Shown: piece after piece, positions 8,752 to 17,181 of the stretch
Layout: the number at the start of each line of letters is the position of its first letter
How positions within the stretch are numbered: the stretch's first letter is position 1
Assembly: GCF_013033515.1 (NCBI RefSeq)
Contig: NZ_WQEG01000001.1
Span: forward strand, 1,054,001 to 1,118,000
DNA length: 64,000 bases
Reading direction: 5' to 3'
Source of the DNA: Ruegeria sp. HKCCA6707
GTDB taxonomy: Bacteria; Pseudomonadota; Alphaproteobacteria; Rhodobacterales; Rhodobacteraceae
The notes under the pieces: model-generated
Told to the model about the DNA's origin: nothing
The model's database searches: none
The model's input: only the letters and a program-made list of their open reading frames with translations
Program-made: the position numbers and the translations under genes

Positions 8752-9390
8752 ATGCTGACTGCGATCATTGATTATGAATCGGGCAATCTGCACTCGGCGG
8801 AAAAGGCGTTTCAGCGCATGGCGCGTGAGGTGGATGCGGGTGACGTTGTTGTGACCTCGGACGCGGATGTTGTCGCGCGCGCCGACAGGTTAGTATTACC
8901 CGGCGACGGTGCCTTCCCTGCCTGCGCGGCAGAGCTGCGCGGGCATAAGGGCATCTATCAGGCCATGGTTGAAGCGGTTGAGCAGAAAGGCCGCCCCTTC
9001 CTGGGTATCTGTGTGGGGATGCAGCTGATGGCGACCACAGGCCACGAATACACCGACACGGAAGGTTTGGGCTGGGTTGCGGGTGATGTTGTCAAGATCG
9101 AACCTTCAGACGGCGCTTTGAAAGTGCCGCATATGGGGTGGAACGATCTGGTTCTGGAAAGTGAGCACCCGGTCTTTGACGGAGTCAGCGCGGGTGATCA
9201 CGCCTATTTCGTGCATTCCTACCACTTTCGGGTGGCCGATCCGGCACAACGTCTGGCCTATGTCGACTATGGGCAGGAGGTCACGGCCGTGATTGGCCGC
9301 GACACTATGGTTGGGATGCAGTTTCACCCTGAGAAAAGTCAGGATGTCGGACTGCGCATGATTGGAAATTTTCTGACCTGGGCGCCCTGA
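8752..9390 (+). CDS. hisH: Imidazole glycerol phosphate synthase, glutaminase subunit
   Basis: 212-residue glutamine amidotransferase that supplies ammonia to HisF. The nucleophile cysteine lies in FLGICVGMQLM, and the His-Glu of the triad in MQFHPEKSQD. IDYESGNLHS is the typical N-terminus. The start at 8752 gives this N-terminus; the TTG at 8722 would add ten unrelated residues. Its partner hisF is 1.8 kb downstream. It is convergent with the DUF2147 gene, with only 3 bases between the stops. Confidence 0.96.
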   Translation: MLTAIIDYESGNLHSAEKAFQRMAREVDAGDVVVTSDADVVARADRLVLPGDGAFPACAAELRGHKGIYQAMVEAVEQKGRPFLGICVGMQLMATTGHEYTDTEGLGWVAGDVVKIEPSDGALKVPHMGWNDLVLESEHPVFDGVSAGDHAYFVHSYHFRVADPAQRLAYVDYGQEVTAVIGRDTMVGMQFHPEKSQDVGLRMIGNFLTWAP

Positions 9391-9393
9391 GGC

Positions 9394-9795
9394 TTACTCG
9401 ATACGGGTCCAGGTCTGGCCGCGACACACAAGCCCGCCTGCAACGCATCCTTTGACGGTCAGCTCATTCTGGCCGTCCAGCGACATTTTCGACTTATAGG
9501 TCTTGTCACTTTCCGGATCCCAGATCTTGCCGCTGTCGTAGCTGCCGTCGCCTTCGGGCACCATATCCCAGATGATTTGCTTGCCAAGGTTCGCATATTC
9601 CAAATTCTGGTTTCCGTCGGCGCTGAAAGCGCTGTCGATCGTCCCACAAATCGCACTGCCACATTCCGAAATCGAAACGTGCAAGTATCCGCCGGTTTCG
9701 CCTGGCTCAGTCTTCCAAAGGCCGTCAACCGAATCCTCAGCAAGTGCTGACGTTGCGAACACCGCAAAACCTGCCGTCAAAAGTGCTTTTCTCAT
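9394..9795 (-). CDS. Exported DUF2147 protein
   Basis: 133-residue periplasmic protein with a signal peptide (MRKALLTAGFAVFATSALA, cleaved before EDSVDG). The mature part has the DUF2147 pattern: VDGLWKTE near the N-terminus, CGSAICGTI, a central GKIWDPESDKTY, and GCVAGGLVCRGQTW at the end. The function of the family is unknown; some members are linked to envelope stress or metal exposure. It is set between hisH and hisA on the opposite strand. Confidence 0.9.
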   Translation of the reverse strand: MRKALLTAGFAVFATSALAEDSVDGLWKTEPGETGGYLHVSISECGSAICGTIDSAFSADGNQNLEYANLGKQIIWDMVPEGDGSYDSGKIWDPESDKTYKSKMSLDGQNELTVKGCVAGGLVCRGQTWTRIE

Positions 9796-9928
9796 CTTTT
9801 TCTCCCTATTTGTGCCCGAGTCTTACCGGTGATGATCGATCCGGCAAGATTGACTTAGCGTCGCGTTGATCCCCTGCCCTGCCTGTGCCATACGCCCCGC
9901 GTGTAACAGTGATATAGGGCCTCTCGAC

Positions 9929-10648
9929 ATGATCCTCTACCCCGCCATTGATCTGAAAGACGGTAACGCCGTTCGCCTGCTGCGCGGTGAAATGGACAAG
10001 GCCACCGTTTTCAATGAGGATCCTGCCGCACAGGCCCGAGCTTTTGTCGAAGCAGGCTGTGCGTGGTTGCATCTGGTCGATTTGAACGGAGCTTTTGCGG
10101 GCGAGCCTGTGAATGCCGCCCCGGTCGAGGCGATTCTGCGCGAATGCAAGGTACCGGCCCAGCTTGGCGGTGGCATCCGAGACATGGCCACCATCGAAAC
10201 ATGGGTCGAAAAGGGTCTCGCGCGCGTGATTCTGGGCACTGTCGCCGTCGAAAACCCGGATCTGGTGCGCGAAGCGGCCAAAGCTTTCCCCGGCAAGGTC
10301 GCCGTCGGCATCGACGCGCGCAACGGCATGGTTGCGACAAAGGGCTGGGCCGAAGAGACTGACGTTCAGGTCACCGATCTGGCACGCAGCTTCGAGGATG
10401 CCGGTGTGGCCGCCATCATCTATACCGACATCAACCGCGATGGTGCGATGCAGGGGCCGAATATCGAGGCGACGGCAGATCTGGCCCGTGCTGTGTCGAT
10501 CCCGGTGATTGCTTCGGGCGGCGTTAGCTCACTGGACGACCTTATCGCATTGCGCGATTGCGGGGTGTCCTTGAACGGCGCCATCTCTGGTCGGGCCCTT
10601 TATGACGGCGCGATTGACCTGGCAGAGGCCATTCGCGCCCTGAGTTGA
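9929..10648 (+). CDS. hisA: ProFAR isomerase (HisA)
   Basis: 239-residue TIM-barrel enzyme that isomerises ProFAR to PRFAR in histidine synthesis. Family motifs: [17 protein letters not shown] with the catalytic Asp, LGGGIRDM phosphate site, [18 protein letters not shown] with the second catalytic Asp, and IASGGVSS. The ATG at 9929 gives the standard N-terminus. It ends 1 base before the stop of the convergent DUF302 gene. Confidence 0.97.
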   Translation: MILYPAIDLKDGNAVRLLRGEMDKATVFNEDPAAQARAFVEAGCAWLHLVDLNGAFAGEPVNAAPVEAILRECKVPAQLGGGIRDMATIETWVEKGLARVILGTVAVENPDLVREAAKAFPGKVAVGIDARNGMVATKGWAEETDVQVTDLARSFEDAGVAAIIYTDINRDGAMQGPNIEATADLARAVSIPVIASGGVSSLDDLIALRDCGVSLNGAISGRALYDGAIDLAEAIRALS

Positions 10649-10649
10649 G

Positions 10650-11096
10650 TTATTGCGCAGCCGCGGCGGTCAGTTTTGCCAAAGCGCCGCGCATTTTTTC
10701 GATGACCGGCGCGTTTTCGACATCGTCAAGATCGTCCATCGTTTCCTTGGGGTCTTCATAGGCCAGCCAGACCTGCCCGTTTGCGTCCTCATAGGCCTGC
10801 ACCTTCAGCGGCAGGAACAGACCGGCCCGCGCGTCGATCTGCATCGCCGGTGTACCCAGAGCGGGGTTGCCGAAGATCAAAACCTGATTGGGCGGGATGG
10901 GCGTTCCAACCTTCTCGGCCCCTGCGGCGTGATCGACGCGGGCAAAGACGGTCGCGCCCGCATTGCCCACGGCGGCTTCGAGCGCGTCCAGCGCTTCAGC
11001 CACCGATTTGTTGGTTTCCACTTTGATGATTTCGTCTGCCATTGCAGCCCCTGCTCCTGCCAATAGGAATGTGGTGGTGAGAATGAAGTTTCGCAT
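10650..11096 (-). CDS. Exported DUF302 protein
   Basis: 148-residue protein with a signal peptide (MRNFILTTTFLLAGAGAAMA before DEIIK). The mature chain matches DUF302: SVAEALDALEAAV, TVFARVDHAAGA, NQVLIFGNPALGTPAM, and VWLAYEDP. The fold is known; the function is not. GAGATCA lies just before the ATG. It is placed between hisA and hisF on the opposite strand, so the his genes on either side need separate promoters or read-through. Confidence 0.9.
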   Translation of the reverse strand: MRNFILTTTFLLAGAGAAMADEIIKVETNKSVAEALDALEAAVGNAGATVFARVDHAAGAEKVGTPIPPNQVLIFGNPALGTPAMQIDARAGLFLPLKVQAYEDANGQVWLAYEDPKETMDDLDDVENAPVIEKMRGALAKLTAAAAQ

Positions 11097-11214
11097 AACA
11101 TTGATCTCCTTTTGAATTTAAGACCAGTTTTCACAGGTTTGAGAGGCGTGACAATCACAAGTCTGGCATCGGCAGGGCTTTGCCGGTAGAGGTGCGGGCA
11201 ACAAAGGAAAGTCT

Positions 11215-11976
11215 ATGCTGAAAACCCGCATCATACCCTGTCTGGACGTCGCTGATGGCCGTGTGGTCAAAGGGGTAAACTTCGTTGGCCTGCGAGATGC
11301 GGGTGACCCGGTGGAATCGGCCAAGGCCTATGATGCAGCAGGGGCGGATGAGATTTGCTTTCTGGACATTCACGCCACCCATGAAAATCGCGGCACCATG
11401 TTCGATGTGGTTCAGCGCACGGCTGAACAGTGCTTTGTCCCCCTGACCGTCGGTGGCGGTGTTCGCACCAAGGATGACGTGCGCGCATTGCTGTTGGCGG
11501 GGGCAGACAAGGTCAGTTTCAACTCTGCCGCAGTGGCCAACCCGGACGTGATCTCCGACGCCGCAGATCAGTTCGGCAGCCAATGCATCGTTTGTGCCAT
11601 AGACGCCAAAACCGTGAGCCCTGGCAAATGGGAGATTTTTACTCATGGCGGGCGCAAACCGACCGGGATTGATGCGGTGGACTTCGCCAAAACCGTCGTG
11701 GCCAAAGGCGCCGGTGAGATCCTGTTAACCTCGATGGATCGTGACGGCACCAAAGCGGGCTTCAACCTGCCCCTGACCCGCGCGATCAGCGACGCGGTAG
11801 ACGTGCCGGTGATCGCCAGCGGAGGGGTCGGAAATCTGGATCACCTGGTCGAAGGCGTGACCAAGGGCGGTGCCAGCGCCGTGCTGGCGGCCTCGATCTT
11901 TCATTTCGGCGAATACACCATTCGCGAGGCCAAAGAGCACATGGCCGCTGCCGGCATACCGATGAGGCTGACATGA
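11215..11976 (+). CDS. hisF: Imidazole glycerol phosphate synthase, cyclase subunit
   Basis: 253-residue cyclase that with HisH converts PRFAR to imidazoleglycerol phosphate and AICAR. Signature parts: [20 protein letters not shown] with catalytic Asp11, [30 protein letters not shown] with the second catalytic Asp, and [14 protein letters not shown] stands before the ATG. The stop overlaps the start of hisE (ATGA), so the two are translationally coupled. Confidence 0.97.
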   Translation: MLKTRIIPCLDVADGRVVKGVNFVGLRDAGDPVESAKAYDAAGADEICFLDIHATHENRGTMFDVVQRTAEQCFVPLTVGGGVRTKDDVRALLLAGADKVSFNSAAVANPDVISDAADQFGSQCIVCAIDAKTVSPGKWEIFTHGGRKPTGIDAVDFAKTVVAKGAGEILLTSMDRDGTKAGFNLPLTRAISDAVDVPVIASGGVGNLDHLVEGVTKGGASAVLAASIFHFGEYTIREAKEHMAAAGIPMRLT

Positions 11977-12290
11977 ACATTCTGCAAGACCTCGCCGCAA
12001 CGATCGAGGCGCGCAAAAGCGCTGATCCCGACAGCAGTTGGACAGCCAAGCTGTTGGCGAAAGGCCCCGAGAAATGTGCCGAGAAATTTGGCGAAGAGGC
12101 TGTTGAAGCAATCATCGAAGCTGTCAAAGGCGACAAACCCGGGTTGACGGCTGAAGCGGCAGATGTGCTCTATCACCTGCTGGTTATGCTGGCCGCGCGT
12201 GATGTGGCGTTCGAGGATGTGCTGACCGAGTTGGCCCGCCGTCAGGGCACCAGCGGCATCGCGGAAAAGGCCGCGCGACCCAAAGGGTAA
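11973..12290 (+). CDS. hisE: Phosphoribosyl-ATP pyrophosphatase
   Basis: 105-residue enzyme of the MazG-like all-alpha type; hydrolyses phosphoribosyl-ATP to phosphoribosyl-AMP, step two of histidine synthesis. Seen: [29 protein letters not shown] with the acidic metal-binding helix, then [17 protein letters not shown] separate hisE, not fused to hisI, is usual in alphaproteobacteria. It overlaps hisF by 4 bases. Confidence 0.96.
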   Translation: MNILQDLAATIEARKSADPDSSWTAKLLAKGPEKCAEKFGEEAVEAIIEAVKGDKPGLTAEAADVLYHLLVMLAARDVAFEDVLTELARRQGTSGIAEKAARPKG

Positions 12291-12361
12291 GCCTGACTTC
12301 CACCCAAGCGCCCTGCCCGATATACTTCAAAGCTATTGGACTTCGGATTTGGGACACCTGC

Positions 12362-12925
12362 ATGATCAGAGCATTGCTGTTTGCAGCTGCGTTGGGCGTT
12401 TTGGCCGCCTGCGCCTCGGCACCACCGCAGACAGGCGATGAGGTTCAGCGCCTTGCAACCCAAATCCAAAGCCTCGGCCCCGATATCGACCCGGAAGAGG
12501 CACAACGCGCCGCTCAGGTTACCTATTCCTATACTGCGCAACTGGTGCAGGACTATCAGATCACAGACCCGCCCTTGATCCACAACGCCAAGGTCAACGC
12601 GGGCCTGCGTCCGCGCGGACTGTGCTGGCACTGGGCTGAAGATATTGAACGTCGACTGGCACAGGAAAACTTCCAAACTCTGGACCTGCACCGTGCCATC
12701 GCCAACGCAGATAACCGGTTCAGGATCGACCACAGCACCGCTATCATCAGCCGACGCGGCGCGCCGATGCAAGACGGTGTGGTTCTGGACCCCTGGCGCT
12801 ATGGCGGCGTATTGTTTTGGGCCCCTTTGCAAGACGACACGCGCTATGACTGGGTGCCGCGCGAGATCGTTCTGGAAAAGCGGCAGCAAGACCAGGCTGC
12901 AAGGTTATCGACCAAAGGCAACTAA
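12362..12925 (+). CDS. Predicted lipoprotein, conserved hypothetical
   Basis: 187 residues with a lipoprotein signal: MIRALLFAAALGVLAAC, where LAAC is the lipobox and Cys17 the lipidation site. The rest has a single compact domain with GLRPRGLCWHWAEDIERRL and a C-terminal RYGGVLFWAPLQDDTRYDWVPRE. I do not recognise a named family; Rhodobacterales genomes often have a similar lipoprotein here. It follows hisE by 71 bases and overlaps the convergent CoA-binding gene by 4 bases. Confidence 0.8.
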   Translation: MIRALLFAAALGVLAACASAPPQTGDEVQRLATQIQSLGPDIDPEEAQRAAQVTYSYTAQLVQDYQITDPPLIHNAKVNAGLRPRGLCWHWAEDIERRLAQENFQTLDLHRAIANADNRFRIDHSTAIISRRGAPMQDGVVLDPWRYGGVLFWAPLQDDTRYDWVPREIVLEKRQQDQAARLSTKGN

Positions 12926-13392
12926 AGCTTGGACGAAATGATTCCGGTTGAAAAACCACCCATACGCAGTTCTCCGAACAAGCGTTGATATTCGATCTTG
13001 GGACAGCGGTTCATCACGACGTCCACACCTTGGGCTTCGGCTTTGGCCGCAGCTTGGGCATGTTCCACACCGATCTGCATCCAGATCGTGGCCAGATCCG
13101 GAAAGGCCGCTAACGCTGCATCGACAATCGGTGGCACGGCTTCTGACCTGCGGAAGATGTCGACCATGTCTACCGGCTCAGAAATCTCGTCCAATGCGCC
13201 CCGCACTGTCTGGCCAAACAGATCCTTGCCAGCATGGCCCGGATTGACCGGTATCACCGTATAGCCTTTCAGCGACAAATACCGCGCGACGTAATAGCTG
13301 GGCCGCACCGGGTTCATTGATACGCCGACGACGGCAACTGTCTTGGTCCGCTGCAGGATGCTTTTCAGGTACGTGTCGGTGTAGTCTGCCAT
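12922..13392 (-). CDS. CoA-binding domain protein (YccU-like)
   Basis: 156-residue Rossmann protein of the small CoA-binding family. Motifs: TVAVVGVSMNPVRPSYYVARYL (nucleotide loop), YTVIPVNPG, VDMVDIFRRSE, and VVMNRCPKIEY with a conserved cysteine. Relatives bind CoA, but their reaction is unknown. The ATG at 13392 is chosen since AGGGTG stands upstream; the GTG two codons earlier is less likely. A paralog lies at 44610-45074 in the methanethiol-oxidase operon and shares VMNRCPKIE. Confidence 0.88.
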   Translation of the reverse strand: MADYTDTYLKSILQRTKTVAVVGVSMNPVRPSYYVARYLSLKGYTVIPVNPGHAGKDLFGQTVRGALDEISEPVDMVDIFRRSEAVPPIVDAALAAFPDLATIWMQIGVEHAQAAAKAEAQGVDVVMNRCPKIEYQRLFGELRMGGFSTGIISSKL

Positions 13393-13421
13393 GCCCACAC
13401 CCTAGTCATAGTCTGCAAAAG

Positions 13422-13450
13422 AAAAAAGCGCCCAGGTCTTACCTGAGCGC
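13422..13450 (-). terminator. Rho-independent terminator on the minus strand
   Basis: On the minus strand GCGC-T-CAGGT / ACCTG-G-GCGC forms a stem with a 3-base loop, followed by TTTTTT. It ends transcripts coming from the YHS-protein gene, before the CoA-binding gene. Confidence 0.75.
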
Positions 13451-13593
13451 CAGTTGTTGGAACGAGGGACAGTGAAATGACCCGCGGCAGTTCCGTTCCG
13501 CGGTCACTGTGACATTTAGGCATGGATTTTCGAAAAAAAAGAGGCGGCGCGCTTTTTTGTGATGACAGCTCACAAAAACGTGGAATCGGATGG

Positions 13594-14043
13594 TTATCCG
13601 TAGAGCACCTTGGGCCAGTAGCGCTCTGCTCTGATAATGTTCACCTTCGTGTTCTGCCGCCAGACTTTTTCAATCTCAAGGCTGCTTGTCAGATACAGGC
13701 TTCCTTCAACGATCTGCCATGCCAGAGGGTCTGTGGCGCTTAGCTGACCGGTGACCATGGCATAGGCGCAGTAACCGCCAAATGCCGGGGCAAACGCGCG
13801 TGGGTTACGCTCGAAACGGTCGCGGTTTTCAACCGATGCAAAACGCCAGGTTGCCTCTTTCCACCTCAGTGAAATGTCCTCACGGCCGATTTGCGGCCTG
13901 CCCAATTGGAAATAGGACACGGCGTCATACCCGGTCAGGGCTGCACCATCTGCAGAGAAATACAACGGCGCAGTGCGTGCTTGCGCAGCTGTCACGAAGA
14001 CAGAACAAGAGAGGCCGGTCAGAAATGAACGTCGTGTCAACAT
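13594..14043 (-). CDS. Tat-exported YHS domain protein
   Basis: 149 residues. The N-terminus MLTRRSFLTGLSCSVFVTAAQA is a twin-arginine-like signal (RRSFL). The mature part has a YHS-type domain: YFSADGAALTGYDAVSYF, then WRFASVENRDRFERNPRAFAPAFGGYCAYAM. YHS domains in exported proteins are linked to copper or other metal handling; the role here is not known. It ends with an unusual basic/aromatic tail. Transcription from it should stop at the hairpin at 13422-13450. Confidence 0.85.
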   Translation of the reverse strand: MLTRRSFLTGLSCSVFVTAAQARTAPLYFSADGAALTGYDAVSYFQLGRPQIGREDISLRWKEATWRFASVENRDRFERNPRAFAPAFGGYCAYAMVTGQLSATDPLAWQIVEGSLYLTSSLEIEKVWRQNTKVNIIRAERYWPKVLYG

Positions 14044-14143
14044 GGGCGATTCAGCAGTGTTTCGGTTTGAGGGCCCAAACATGCATGTTTATATCACCAT
14101 TAGAAACCCTGTTGACAGGGATGTGAACCAATGTTTCCGGCTG

Positions 14144-14419
14144 TCAGTCAAACACGTCCTCGACGATATCCCAGGCCTCATCGATGAACCGTGAAAACAT
14201 GCTTTTCTTCTTTTTCTTGCGCTTCACGTTCGGATTTCCACCGTATTTCTGTAACTTCTCGGGTTTTTTCTTCAGCTTTTCTTTCGGCACCATCTTGAGA
14301 TTGTGCAAGGGCGCGCCACAACTGGAACAGCTGAGTTCATGCTGCTCTTTGCCCTTCAGCACCAATGCGGCGCGCGTCCCGCAATAGCAGCAGGTGGCAA
14401 TTTTGGATGGAATTGAAAT
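14144..14419 (-). CDS. Small zinc-ribbon protein with apparent ATT start
   Basis: 91-residue protein. A perfect AGGAGG (14425-14430) sits 5 bases before an ATT codon at 14417-14419; the first ATG/GTG/TTG codons in frame come only ~19 codons later, after the first cysteine pair. Reading from ATT gives a complete zinc ribbon, CCYCG and, 22 residues on, CSSCG. It is followed by a very basic stretch (KEKLKKKPEKLQKY, KRKKKKK) and an acidic amphipathic tail (FSRFIDEAWDIVEDVFD). The gene starts 12 bases after the rlmB stop on the same strand, so it is probably cotranscribed and may act on RNA or ribosomes; this is inference. Confidence 0.75.
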   Translation of the reverse strand: MSIPSKIATCCYCGTRAALVLKGKEQHELSCSSCGAPLHNLKMVPKEKLKKKPEKLQKYGGNPNVKRKKKKKSMFSRFIDEAWDIVEDVFD

Positions 14420-14431
14420 GTTAGCCTCCTG

Positions 14432-15205
14432 TCATCTTTGTTGTGATGCATATAGGGCAATTGCGGCAGCATTTGAGACGTTGAGCGATCCAAACCCACC
14501 TGCAGCATCAATTTTCACCAATTGATCCACCGTTTCTTTGGTTTTCTGCCGCAGCCCTGGCCCCTCGGCCCCCAGAACCAGTGCAACCGGTCTGTCCAAC
14601 CGGCCTTGCAGGGCGGTTTCAATTGTCTCCTCCGCCTCGCCATCGAGTCCAAGAACCACAAAGCCCATGTTTTGTAACTCGACAATGGCGTCCGCAAGAT
14701 TTCGAACGCGGAGATAGGGTTGCCGCTCCAACGCACCGCTGGCGGTCTTTGCCAAAGCGCCGGTTTCTGGGGCCGAGTTGTGGCGTGTGCCAATCACAGC
14801 ACTGGCGCCCAACACTTCGGCTGAACGCAGAATTGCACCCACGTTATGCGGGTCGGTGACGCGGTCCAGCATCAACACACGCGGACTTTCCTGACCAATG
14901 CAGTTTTCCGCCAGACCTCCCCATTCCAGTGGTTTGACTTCAAGCGCAGCACCCTGGTGCACAGAGCTTGGATCAATTGGCGCGTTGAACTTCCGCGGAT
15001 CAACGATTTCCGCCTCGATCCCGGCTGTCGCAATGGCTTCGTCCAACTTGTCTTTGGCGTTGCGGGTCACGATCAGTCGGATTTTGTGTCGTTTTGGGTT
15101 CATCAGCGCGTCACGGACCGCATGAAGGCCAAACAGCCAAACCGTTTCCGAGGCGGCAGCCTTGCGCGCCTGTTCCTTTGCGACAACCCACTTGGGTTTC
15201 TTCAT
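14432..15205 (-). CDS. rlmB: 23S rRNA (guanosine-2'-O-)-methyltransferase RlmB
   Basis: 257-residue SPOUT (TrmH-like) methyltransferase that methylates G2251 in the peptidyl-transferase region of 23S rRNA with SAM. An N-terminal substrate-binding domain (WLFGLHAVRDALMNPKR) precedes the knot: VLMLDRVTDPHNVGAILRSAEVLGA with the catalytic Arg, LVLGAEGPGLR, and GSLNVSNAAAIALYA. The ATG at 15205 is supported by the basic N-terminal extension common in this group. The zinc-ribbon gene follows closely. Confidence 0.93.
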   Translation of the reverse strand: MKKPKWVVAKEQARKAAASETVWLFGLHAVRDALMNPKRHKIRLIVTRNAKDKLDEAIATAGIEAEIVDPRKFNAPIDPSSVHQGAALEVKPLEWGGLAENCIGQESPRVLMLDRVTDPHNVGAILRSAEVLGASAVIGTRHNSAPETGALAKTASGALERQPYLRVRNLADAIVELQNMGFVVLGLDGEAEETIETALQGRLDRPVALVLGAEGPGLRQKTKETVDQLVKIDAAGGFGSLNVSNAAAIALYASQQR

Positions 15206-15320
15206 TTCATGGGCCTCCGGGCCGTGGAATACGTTTCTGCGCCAAGGTCGTATTTTCCTGTTGACGCTCCTTAGACACGCTTGTAATCACGCGTCCACGT
15301 CAGGTGCAACGCCTGACAGT

Positions 15321-15404
15321 GGGCGACAGGCCGCAAGGTGTGGCAGGGGACTGTAACTCCCTCGCGGAGACGCACGCCTGGTTCGATTCCAGGGTCGCCC
15401 ACCA
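15321..15404 (+). tRNA. tRNA-Tyr(GTA)
   Basis: 84 nt with encoded CCA. The acceptor stem GGGCGAC pairs with GTCGCCC, followed by A and CCA. The anticodon loop CTGTAAC gives GTA. It has a long variable arm (TCGCGGAGACGCACG), as expected for tRNA-Tyr, and T arm CCTGG-TTCGATT-CCAGG. The 3' 60 nt are repeated at 27559-27618, marking it as an integration target. Confidence 0.97.
15345..15404 (+). repeat. attL: 3' end of tRNA-Tyr, left end of island
   Basis: This 60-nt segment, from the anticodon stem through CCA, is identical to 27559-27618. Upstream of both the match breaks (GTGGC versus GTGGT), and downstream the flanks differ. Such a direct repeat of a tRNA 3' end is the trace of site-specific integration. 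Confidence 0.9.
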
Positions 15405-15564
15405 TTCCCCCAACACACTGAAATCACACATTTTTTCGGTCTGGGCAGTTTCCTCTCATCCGAGCTGACCGGGGATGCCCACTGTCCGCAAAAATCCGCG
15501 TTTATCCGTAAAAGTCTGCGTCATCCTGTGGCGTTCCTTGTGGTTTTCATTTCGCGCCTTTATA

Positions 15565-15577
15565 TGTACACGGTACA
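15565..15577. promoter_or_regulatory. Palindromic operator-like site TGTAC-ACG-GTACA
   Basis: Perfect inverted repeat TGTAC-N3-GTACA, 25 bases before the ATG at 15602. The same palindrome occurs at 26227-26239 at the other end of the island, in a divergent promoter region. It probably binds a dimeric regulator of the integrated element. Confidence 0.5.
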
Positions 15578-15601
15578 CACTATGGACGAAAGCAAAGACA
15601 C

Positions 15602-16006
15602 ATGACCAAACGGATGACAGCGCAACAGCGAAAGGCCCTGCCCTTGCTGAATGACGCACGAGATATGTTGAAAGGCCCATACCCCTGCCTCGTCGTCAGC
15701 GACAACGGGACCGAACTGACCAGTAACGCGATGCTCAAGTGGCAAGAGGAGCGCAAAGTCGATTGGCACTACATCGCACAAGGCAAACCCATGCAAAACG
15801 GTCTGGTCGAGAACTTCAACAGACGGATGCGCGAGGAATGCCTCAACGAACACCTGTTCCTGTCATTGCGCCATGCCTGCCGCACAATTGCGGCATGGCG
15901 CGCCGACTACAATCACCACCGCCCACACTTGAGCCTCGACGGGCTCACACCGAGGGAGTATCACCAACGGTCAAGAGAGGACCAAACACTGAACAGTGCT
16001 AACTAA
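15602..16006 (+). pseudogene. IS3-family transposase remnant fused to a foreign N-terminus
   Basis: The frame encodes 134 residues. From about 15676 it is the C-terminal part of an IS3-type OrfB transposase: [12 protein letters not shown] with the second catalytic Asp, [23 protein letters not shown] with the catalytic Glu, and [13 protein letters not shown]. The first catalytic Asp and the whole N-terminal half are missing. The first ~25 residues ([20 protein letters not shown] and on) do not look like transposase and appear to be the start of an island gene cut by the insertion. It is likely non-functional. Confidence 0.8.
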
Positions 16007-16110
16007 GCAACGCGGGCTCCAAGGGGAGCAGGTCACAAATATTGAAGACATCCTAGGCGTCGTGAGCGGATGCAAGCCGAAGTCATTATGAGTCCGCCGA
16101 TCCACCTTCT

Positions 16111-16749
16111 TTATGGCCTTTTTGTCAAAGCTCGTTCCGCATGACCGACTACTTGCTTCCGCACTTTGTTCAATCCGCGGGTGTTCAACCATTTCGACCA
16201 TTTGCGCAGAGGTACAAGCTGTTTGCAGCCAAAACTGTCTATCCAAACAAATCTACCAAAGCCATCTTTTTGCTTTTGGAACACTATATTGCTTAGGTTC
16301 TTGTTACTAAGCACGACATGGTTTTTGATCAACGTATCGAAAAACTCATTCAGCAATTTCAAGTGCAGAGGTTCCAGACGGCCTGATTGGATCATTTCAT
16401 GAAGTGTTGGTGGTAAATTGCCGTCGGAATCAGAAATACGACCATAAACCAGCCCTAAACCCAGATCAGTTGGCGTCGTACCATGCACTTCGCAGATCGG
16501 TAAAAGTGCTCCAGGTTCTTGTAGCCGAGCTTTCAGTTCAAGGTACTCGCGGAACTCTCTCAGGAAGCCACTGTACATGGTCGCTCGACGAATTTTTCGT
16601 TCGATCCAACCTGTGTTTGGGAGATGGCCTCGAGCGTCAAATGTGCCCGGCTGCGGCACTTTGACCAGAAGAGTTGAGTCGTAGGGGTGCGCATAGACAT
16701 GCTGACGATTGCCTTTGGCTATCACAGGCTTATCAATAAGTTCCAGCAT
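16111..16749 (-). CDS. YrbL-like protein
   Basis: 212-residue protein matching the PhoP-regulated YrbL family, a kinase-like fold of unknown activity. Seen: an N-terminal KGNRQHVYAHPYDSTLLVKVP (glycine-poor nucleotide loop with VKV lysine), FLREFREYLEL, then DTLIKNHVVLSNKNLSNIVFQ resembling the catalytic-loop N of small kinases, and FVWIDSFG. It ends in a basic tail. The ATG at 16749 directly follows an in-frame GTG. AT-richer than the core genes, it probably entered with the island. The neighbouring acyltransferase suggests an envelope-related role (inference). Confidence 0.78.
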   Translation of the reverse strand: MLELIDKPVIAKGNRQHVYAHPYDSTLLVKVPQPGTFDARGHLPNTGWIERKIRRATMYSGFLREFREYLELKARLQEPGALLPICEVHGTTPTDLGLGLVYGRISDSDGNLPPTLHEMIQSGRLEPLHLKLLNEFFDTLIKNHVVLSNKNLSNIVFQKQKDGFGRFVWIDSFGCKQLVPLRKWSKWLNTRGLNKVRKQVVGHAERALTKRP

Positions 16750-17181
16750 CACTCATCTCATCGATTTGCGATTTCGTCATGCATATGACAGTTTTGTGAC
16801 TGGAGCAATGAGCTTTATGCCAGTAGATACCGCCGTTTTTCATTCCAGCATTATGATAGCAGCGACGTTAGTAAACTAAATTTTGAAGTAGCAGATATTT
16901 GGGTTTTAGCCTCTACTTTGAGTTCAATTCGGCCATCTTACCAATTTTCTTAGATGTCCTGTAAGTGCCGCTGAGCTGTACTTTGTAATGTGAAGCCGAT
17001 CTTTCCGCCGTGAATAACATCTTCGCTCGATTGCGGACACTGCGTTAGAATTCAGCCACGACCGCGACGCAGTCATCGCAGCCTTTGGTCAGAGTCAATC
17101 TCCTAACTTATGACATGTTTTTTCCTATCTCTTAACTTTGCATGCGCGTACTCGATCGTTTATTCATAGGCATCATAAAAC
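16750..17181. other. AT-rich gap between the YrbL-like and acyltransferase genes
   Basis: About 430 bases with low GC and stops in all frames; I see no gene, tRNA or clear terminator. Both flanking genes are on the minus strand, so the promoter of the YrbL-like gene is probably here. Confidence 0.4.

Noticed and set aside
15456..15524. 22-codon minus-strand frame beginning [12 protein letters not shown]
   Set aside because: It could be a leader or cut gene, but it is too short to support and has only a weak ribosome site.
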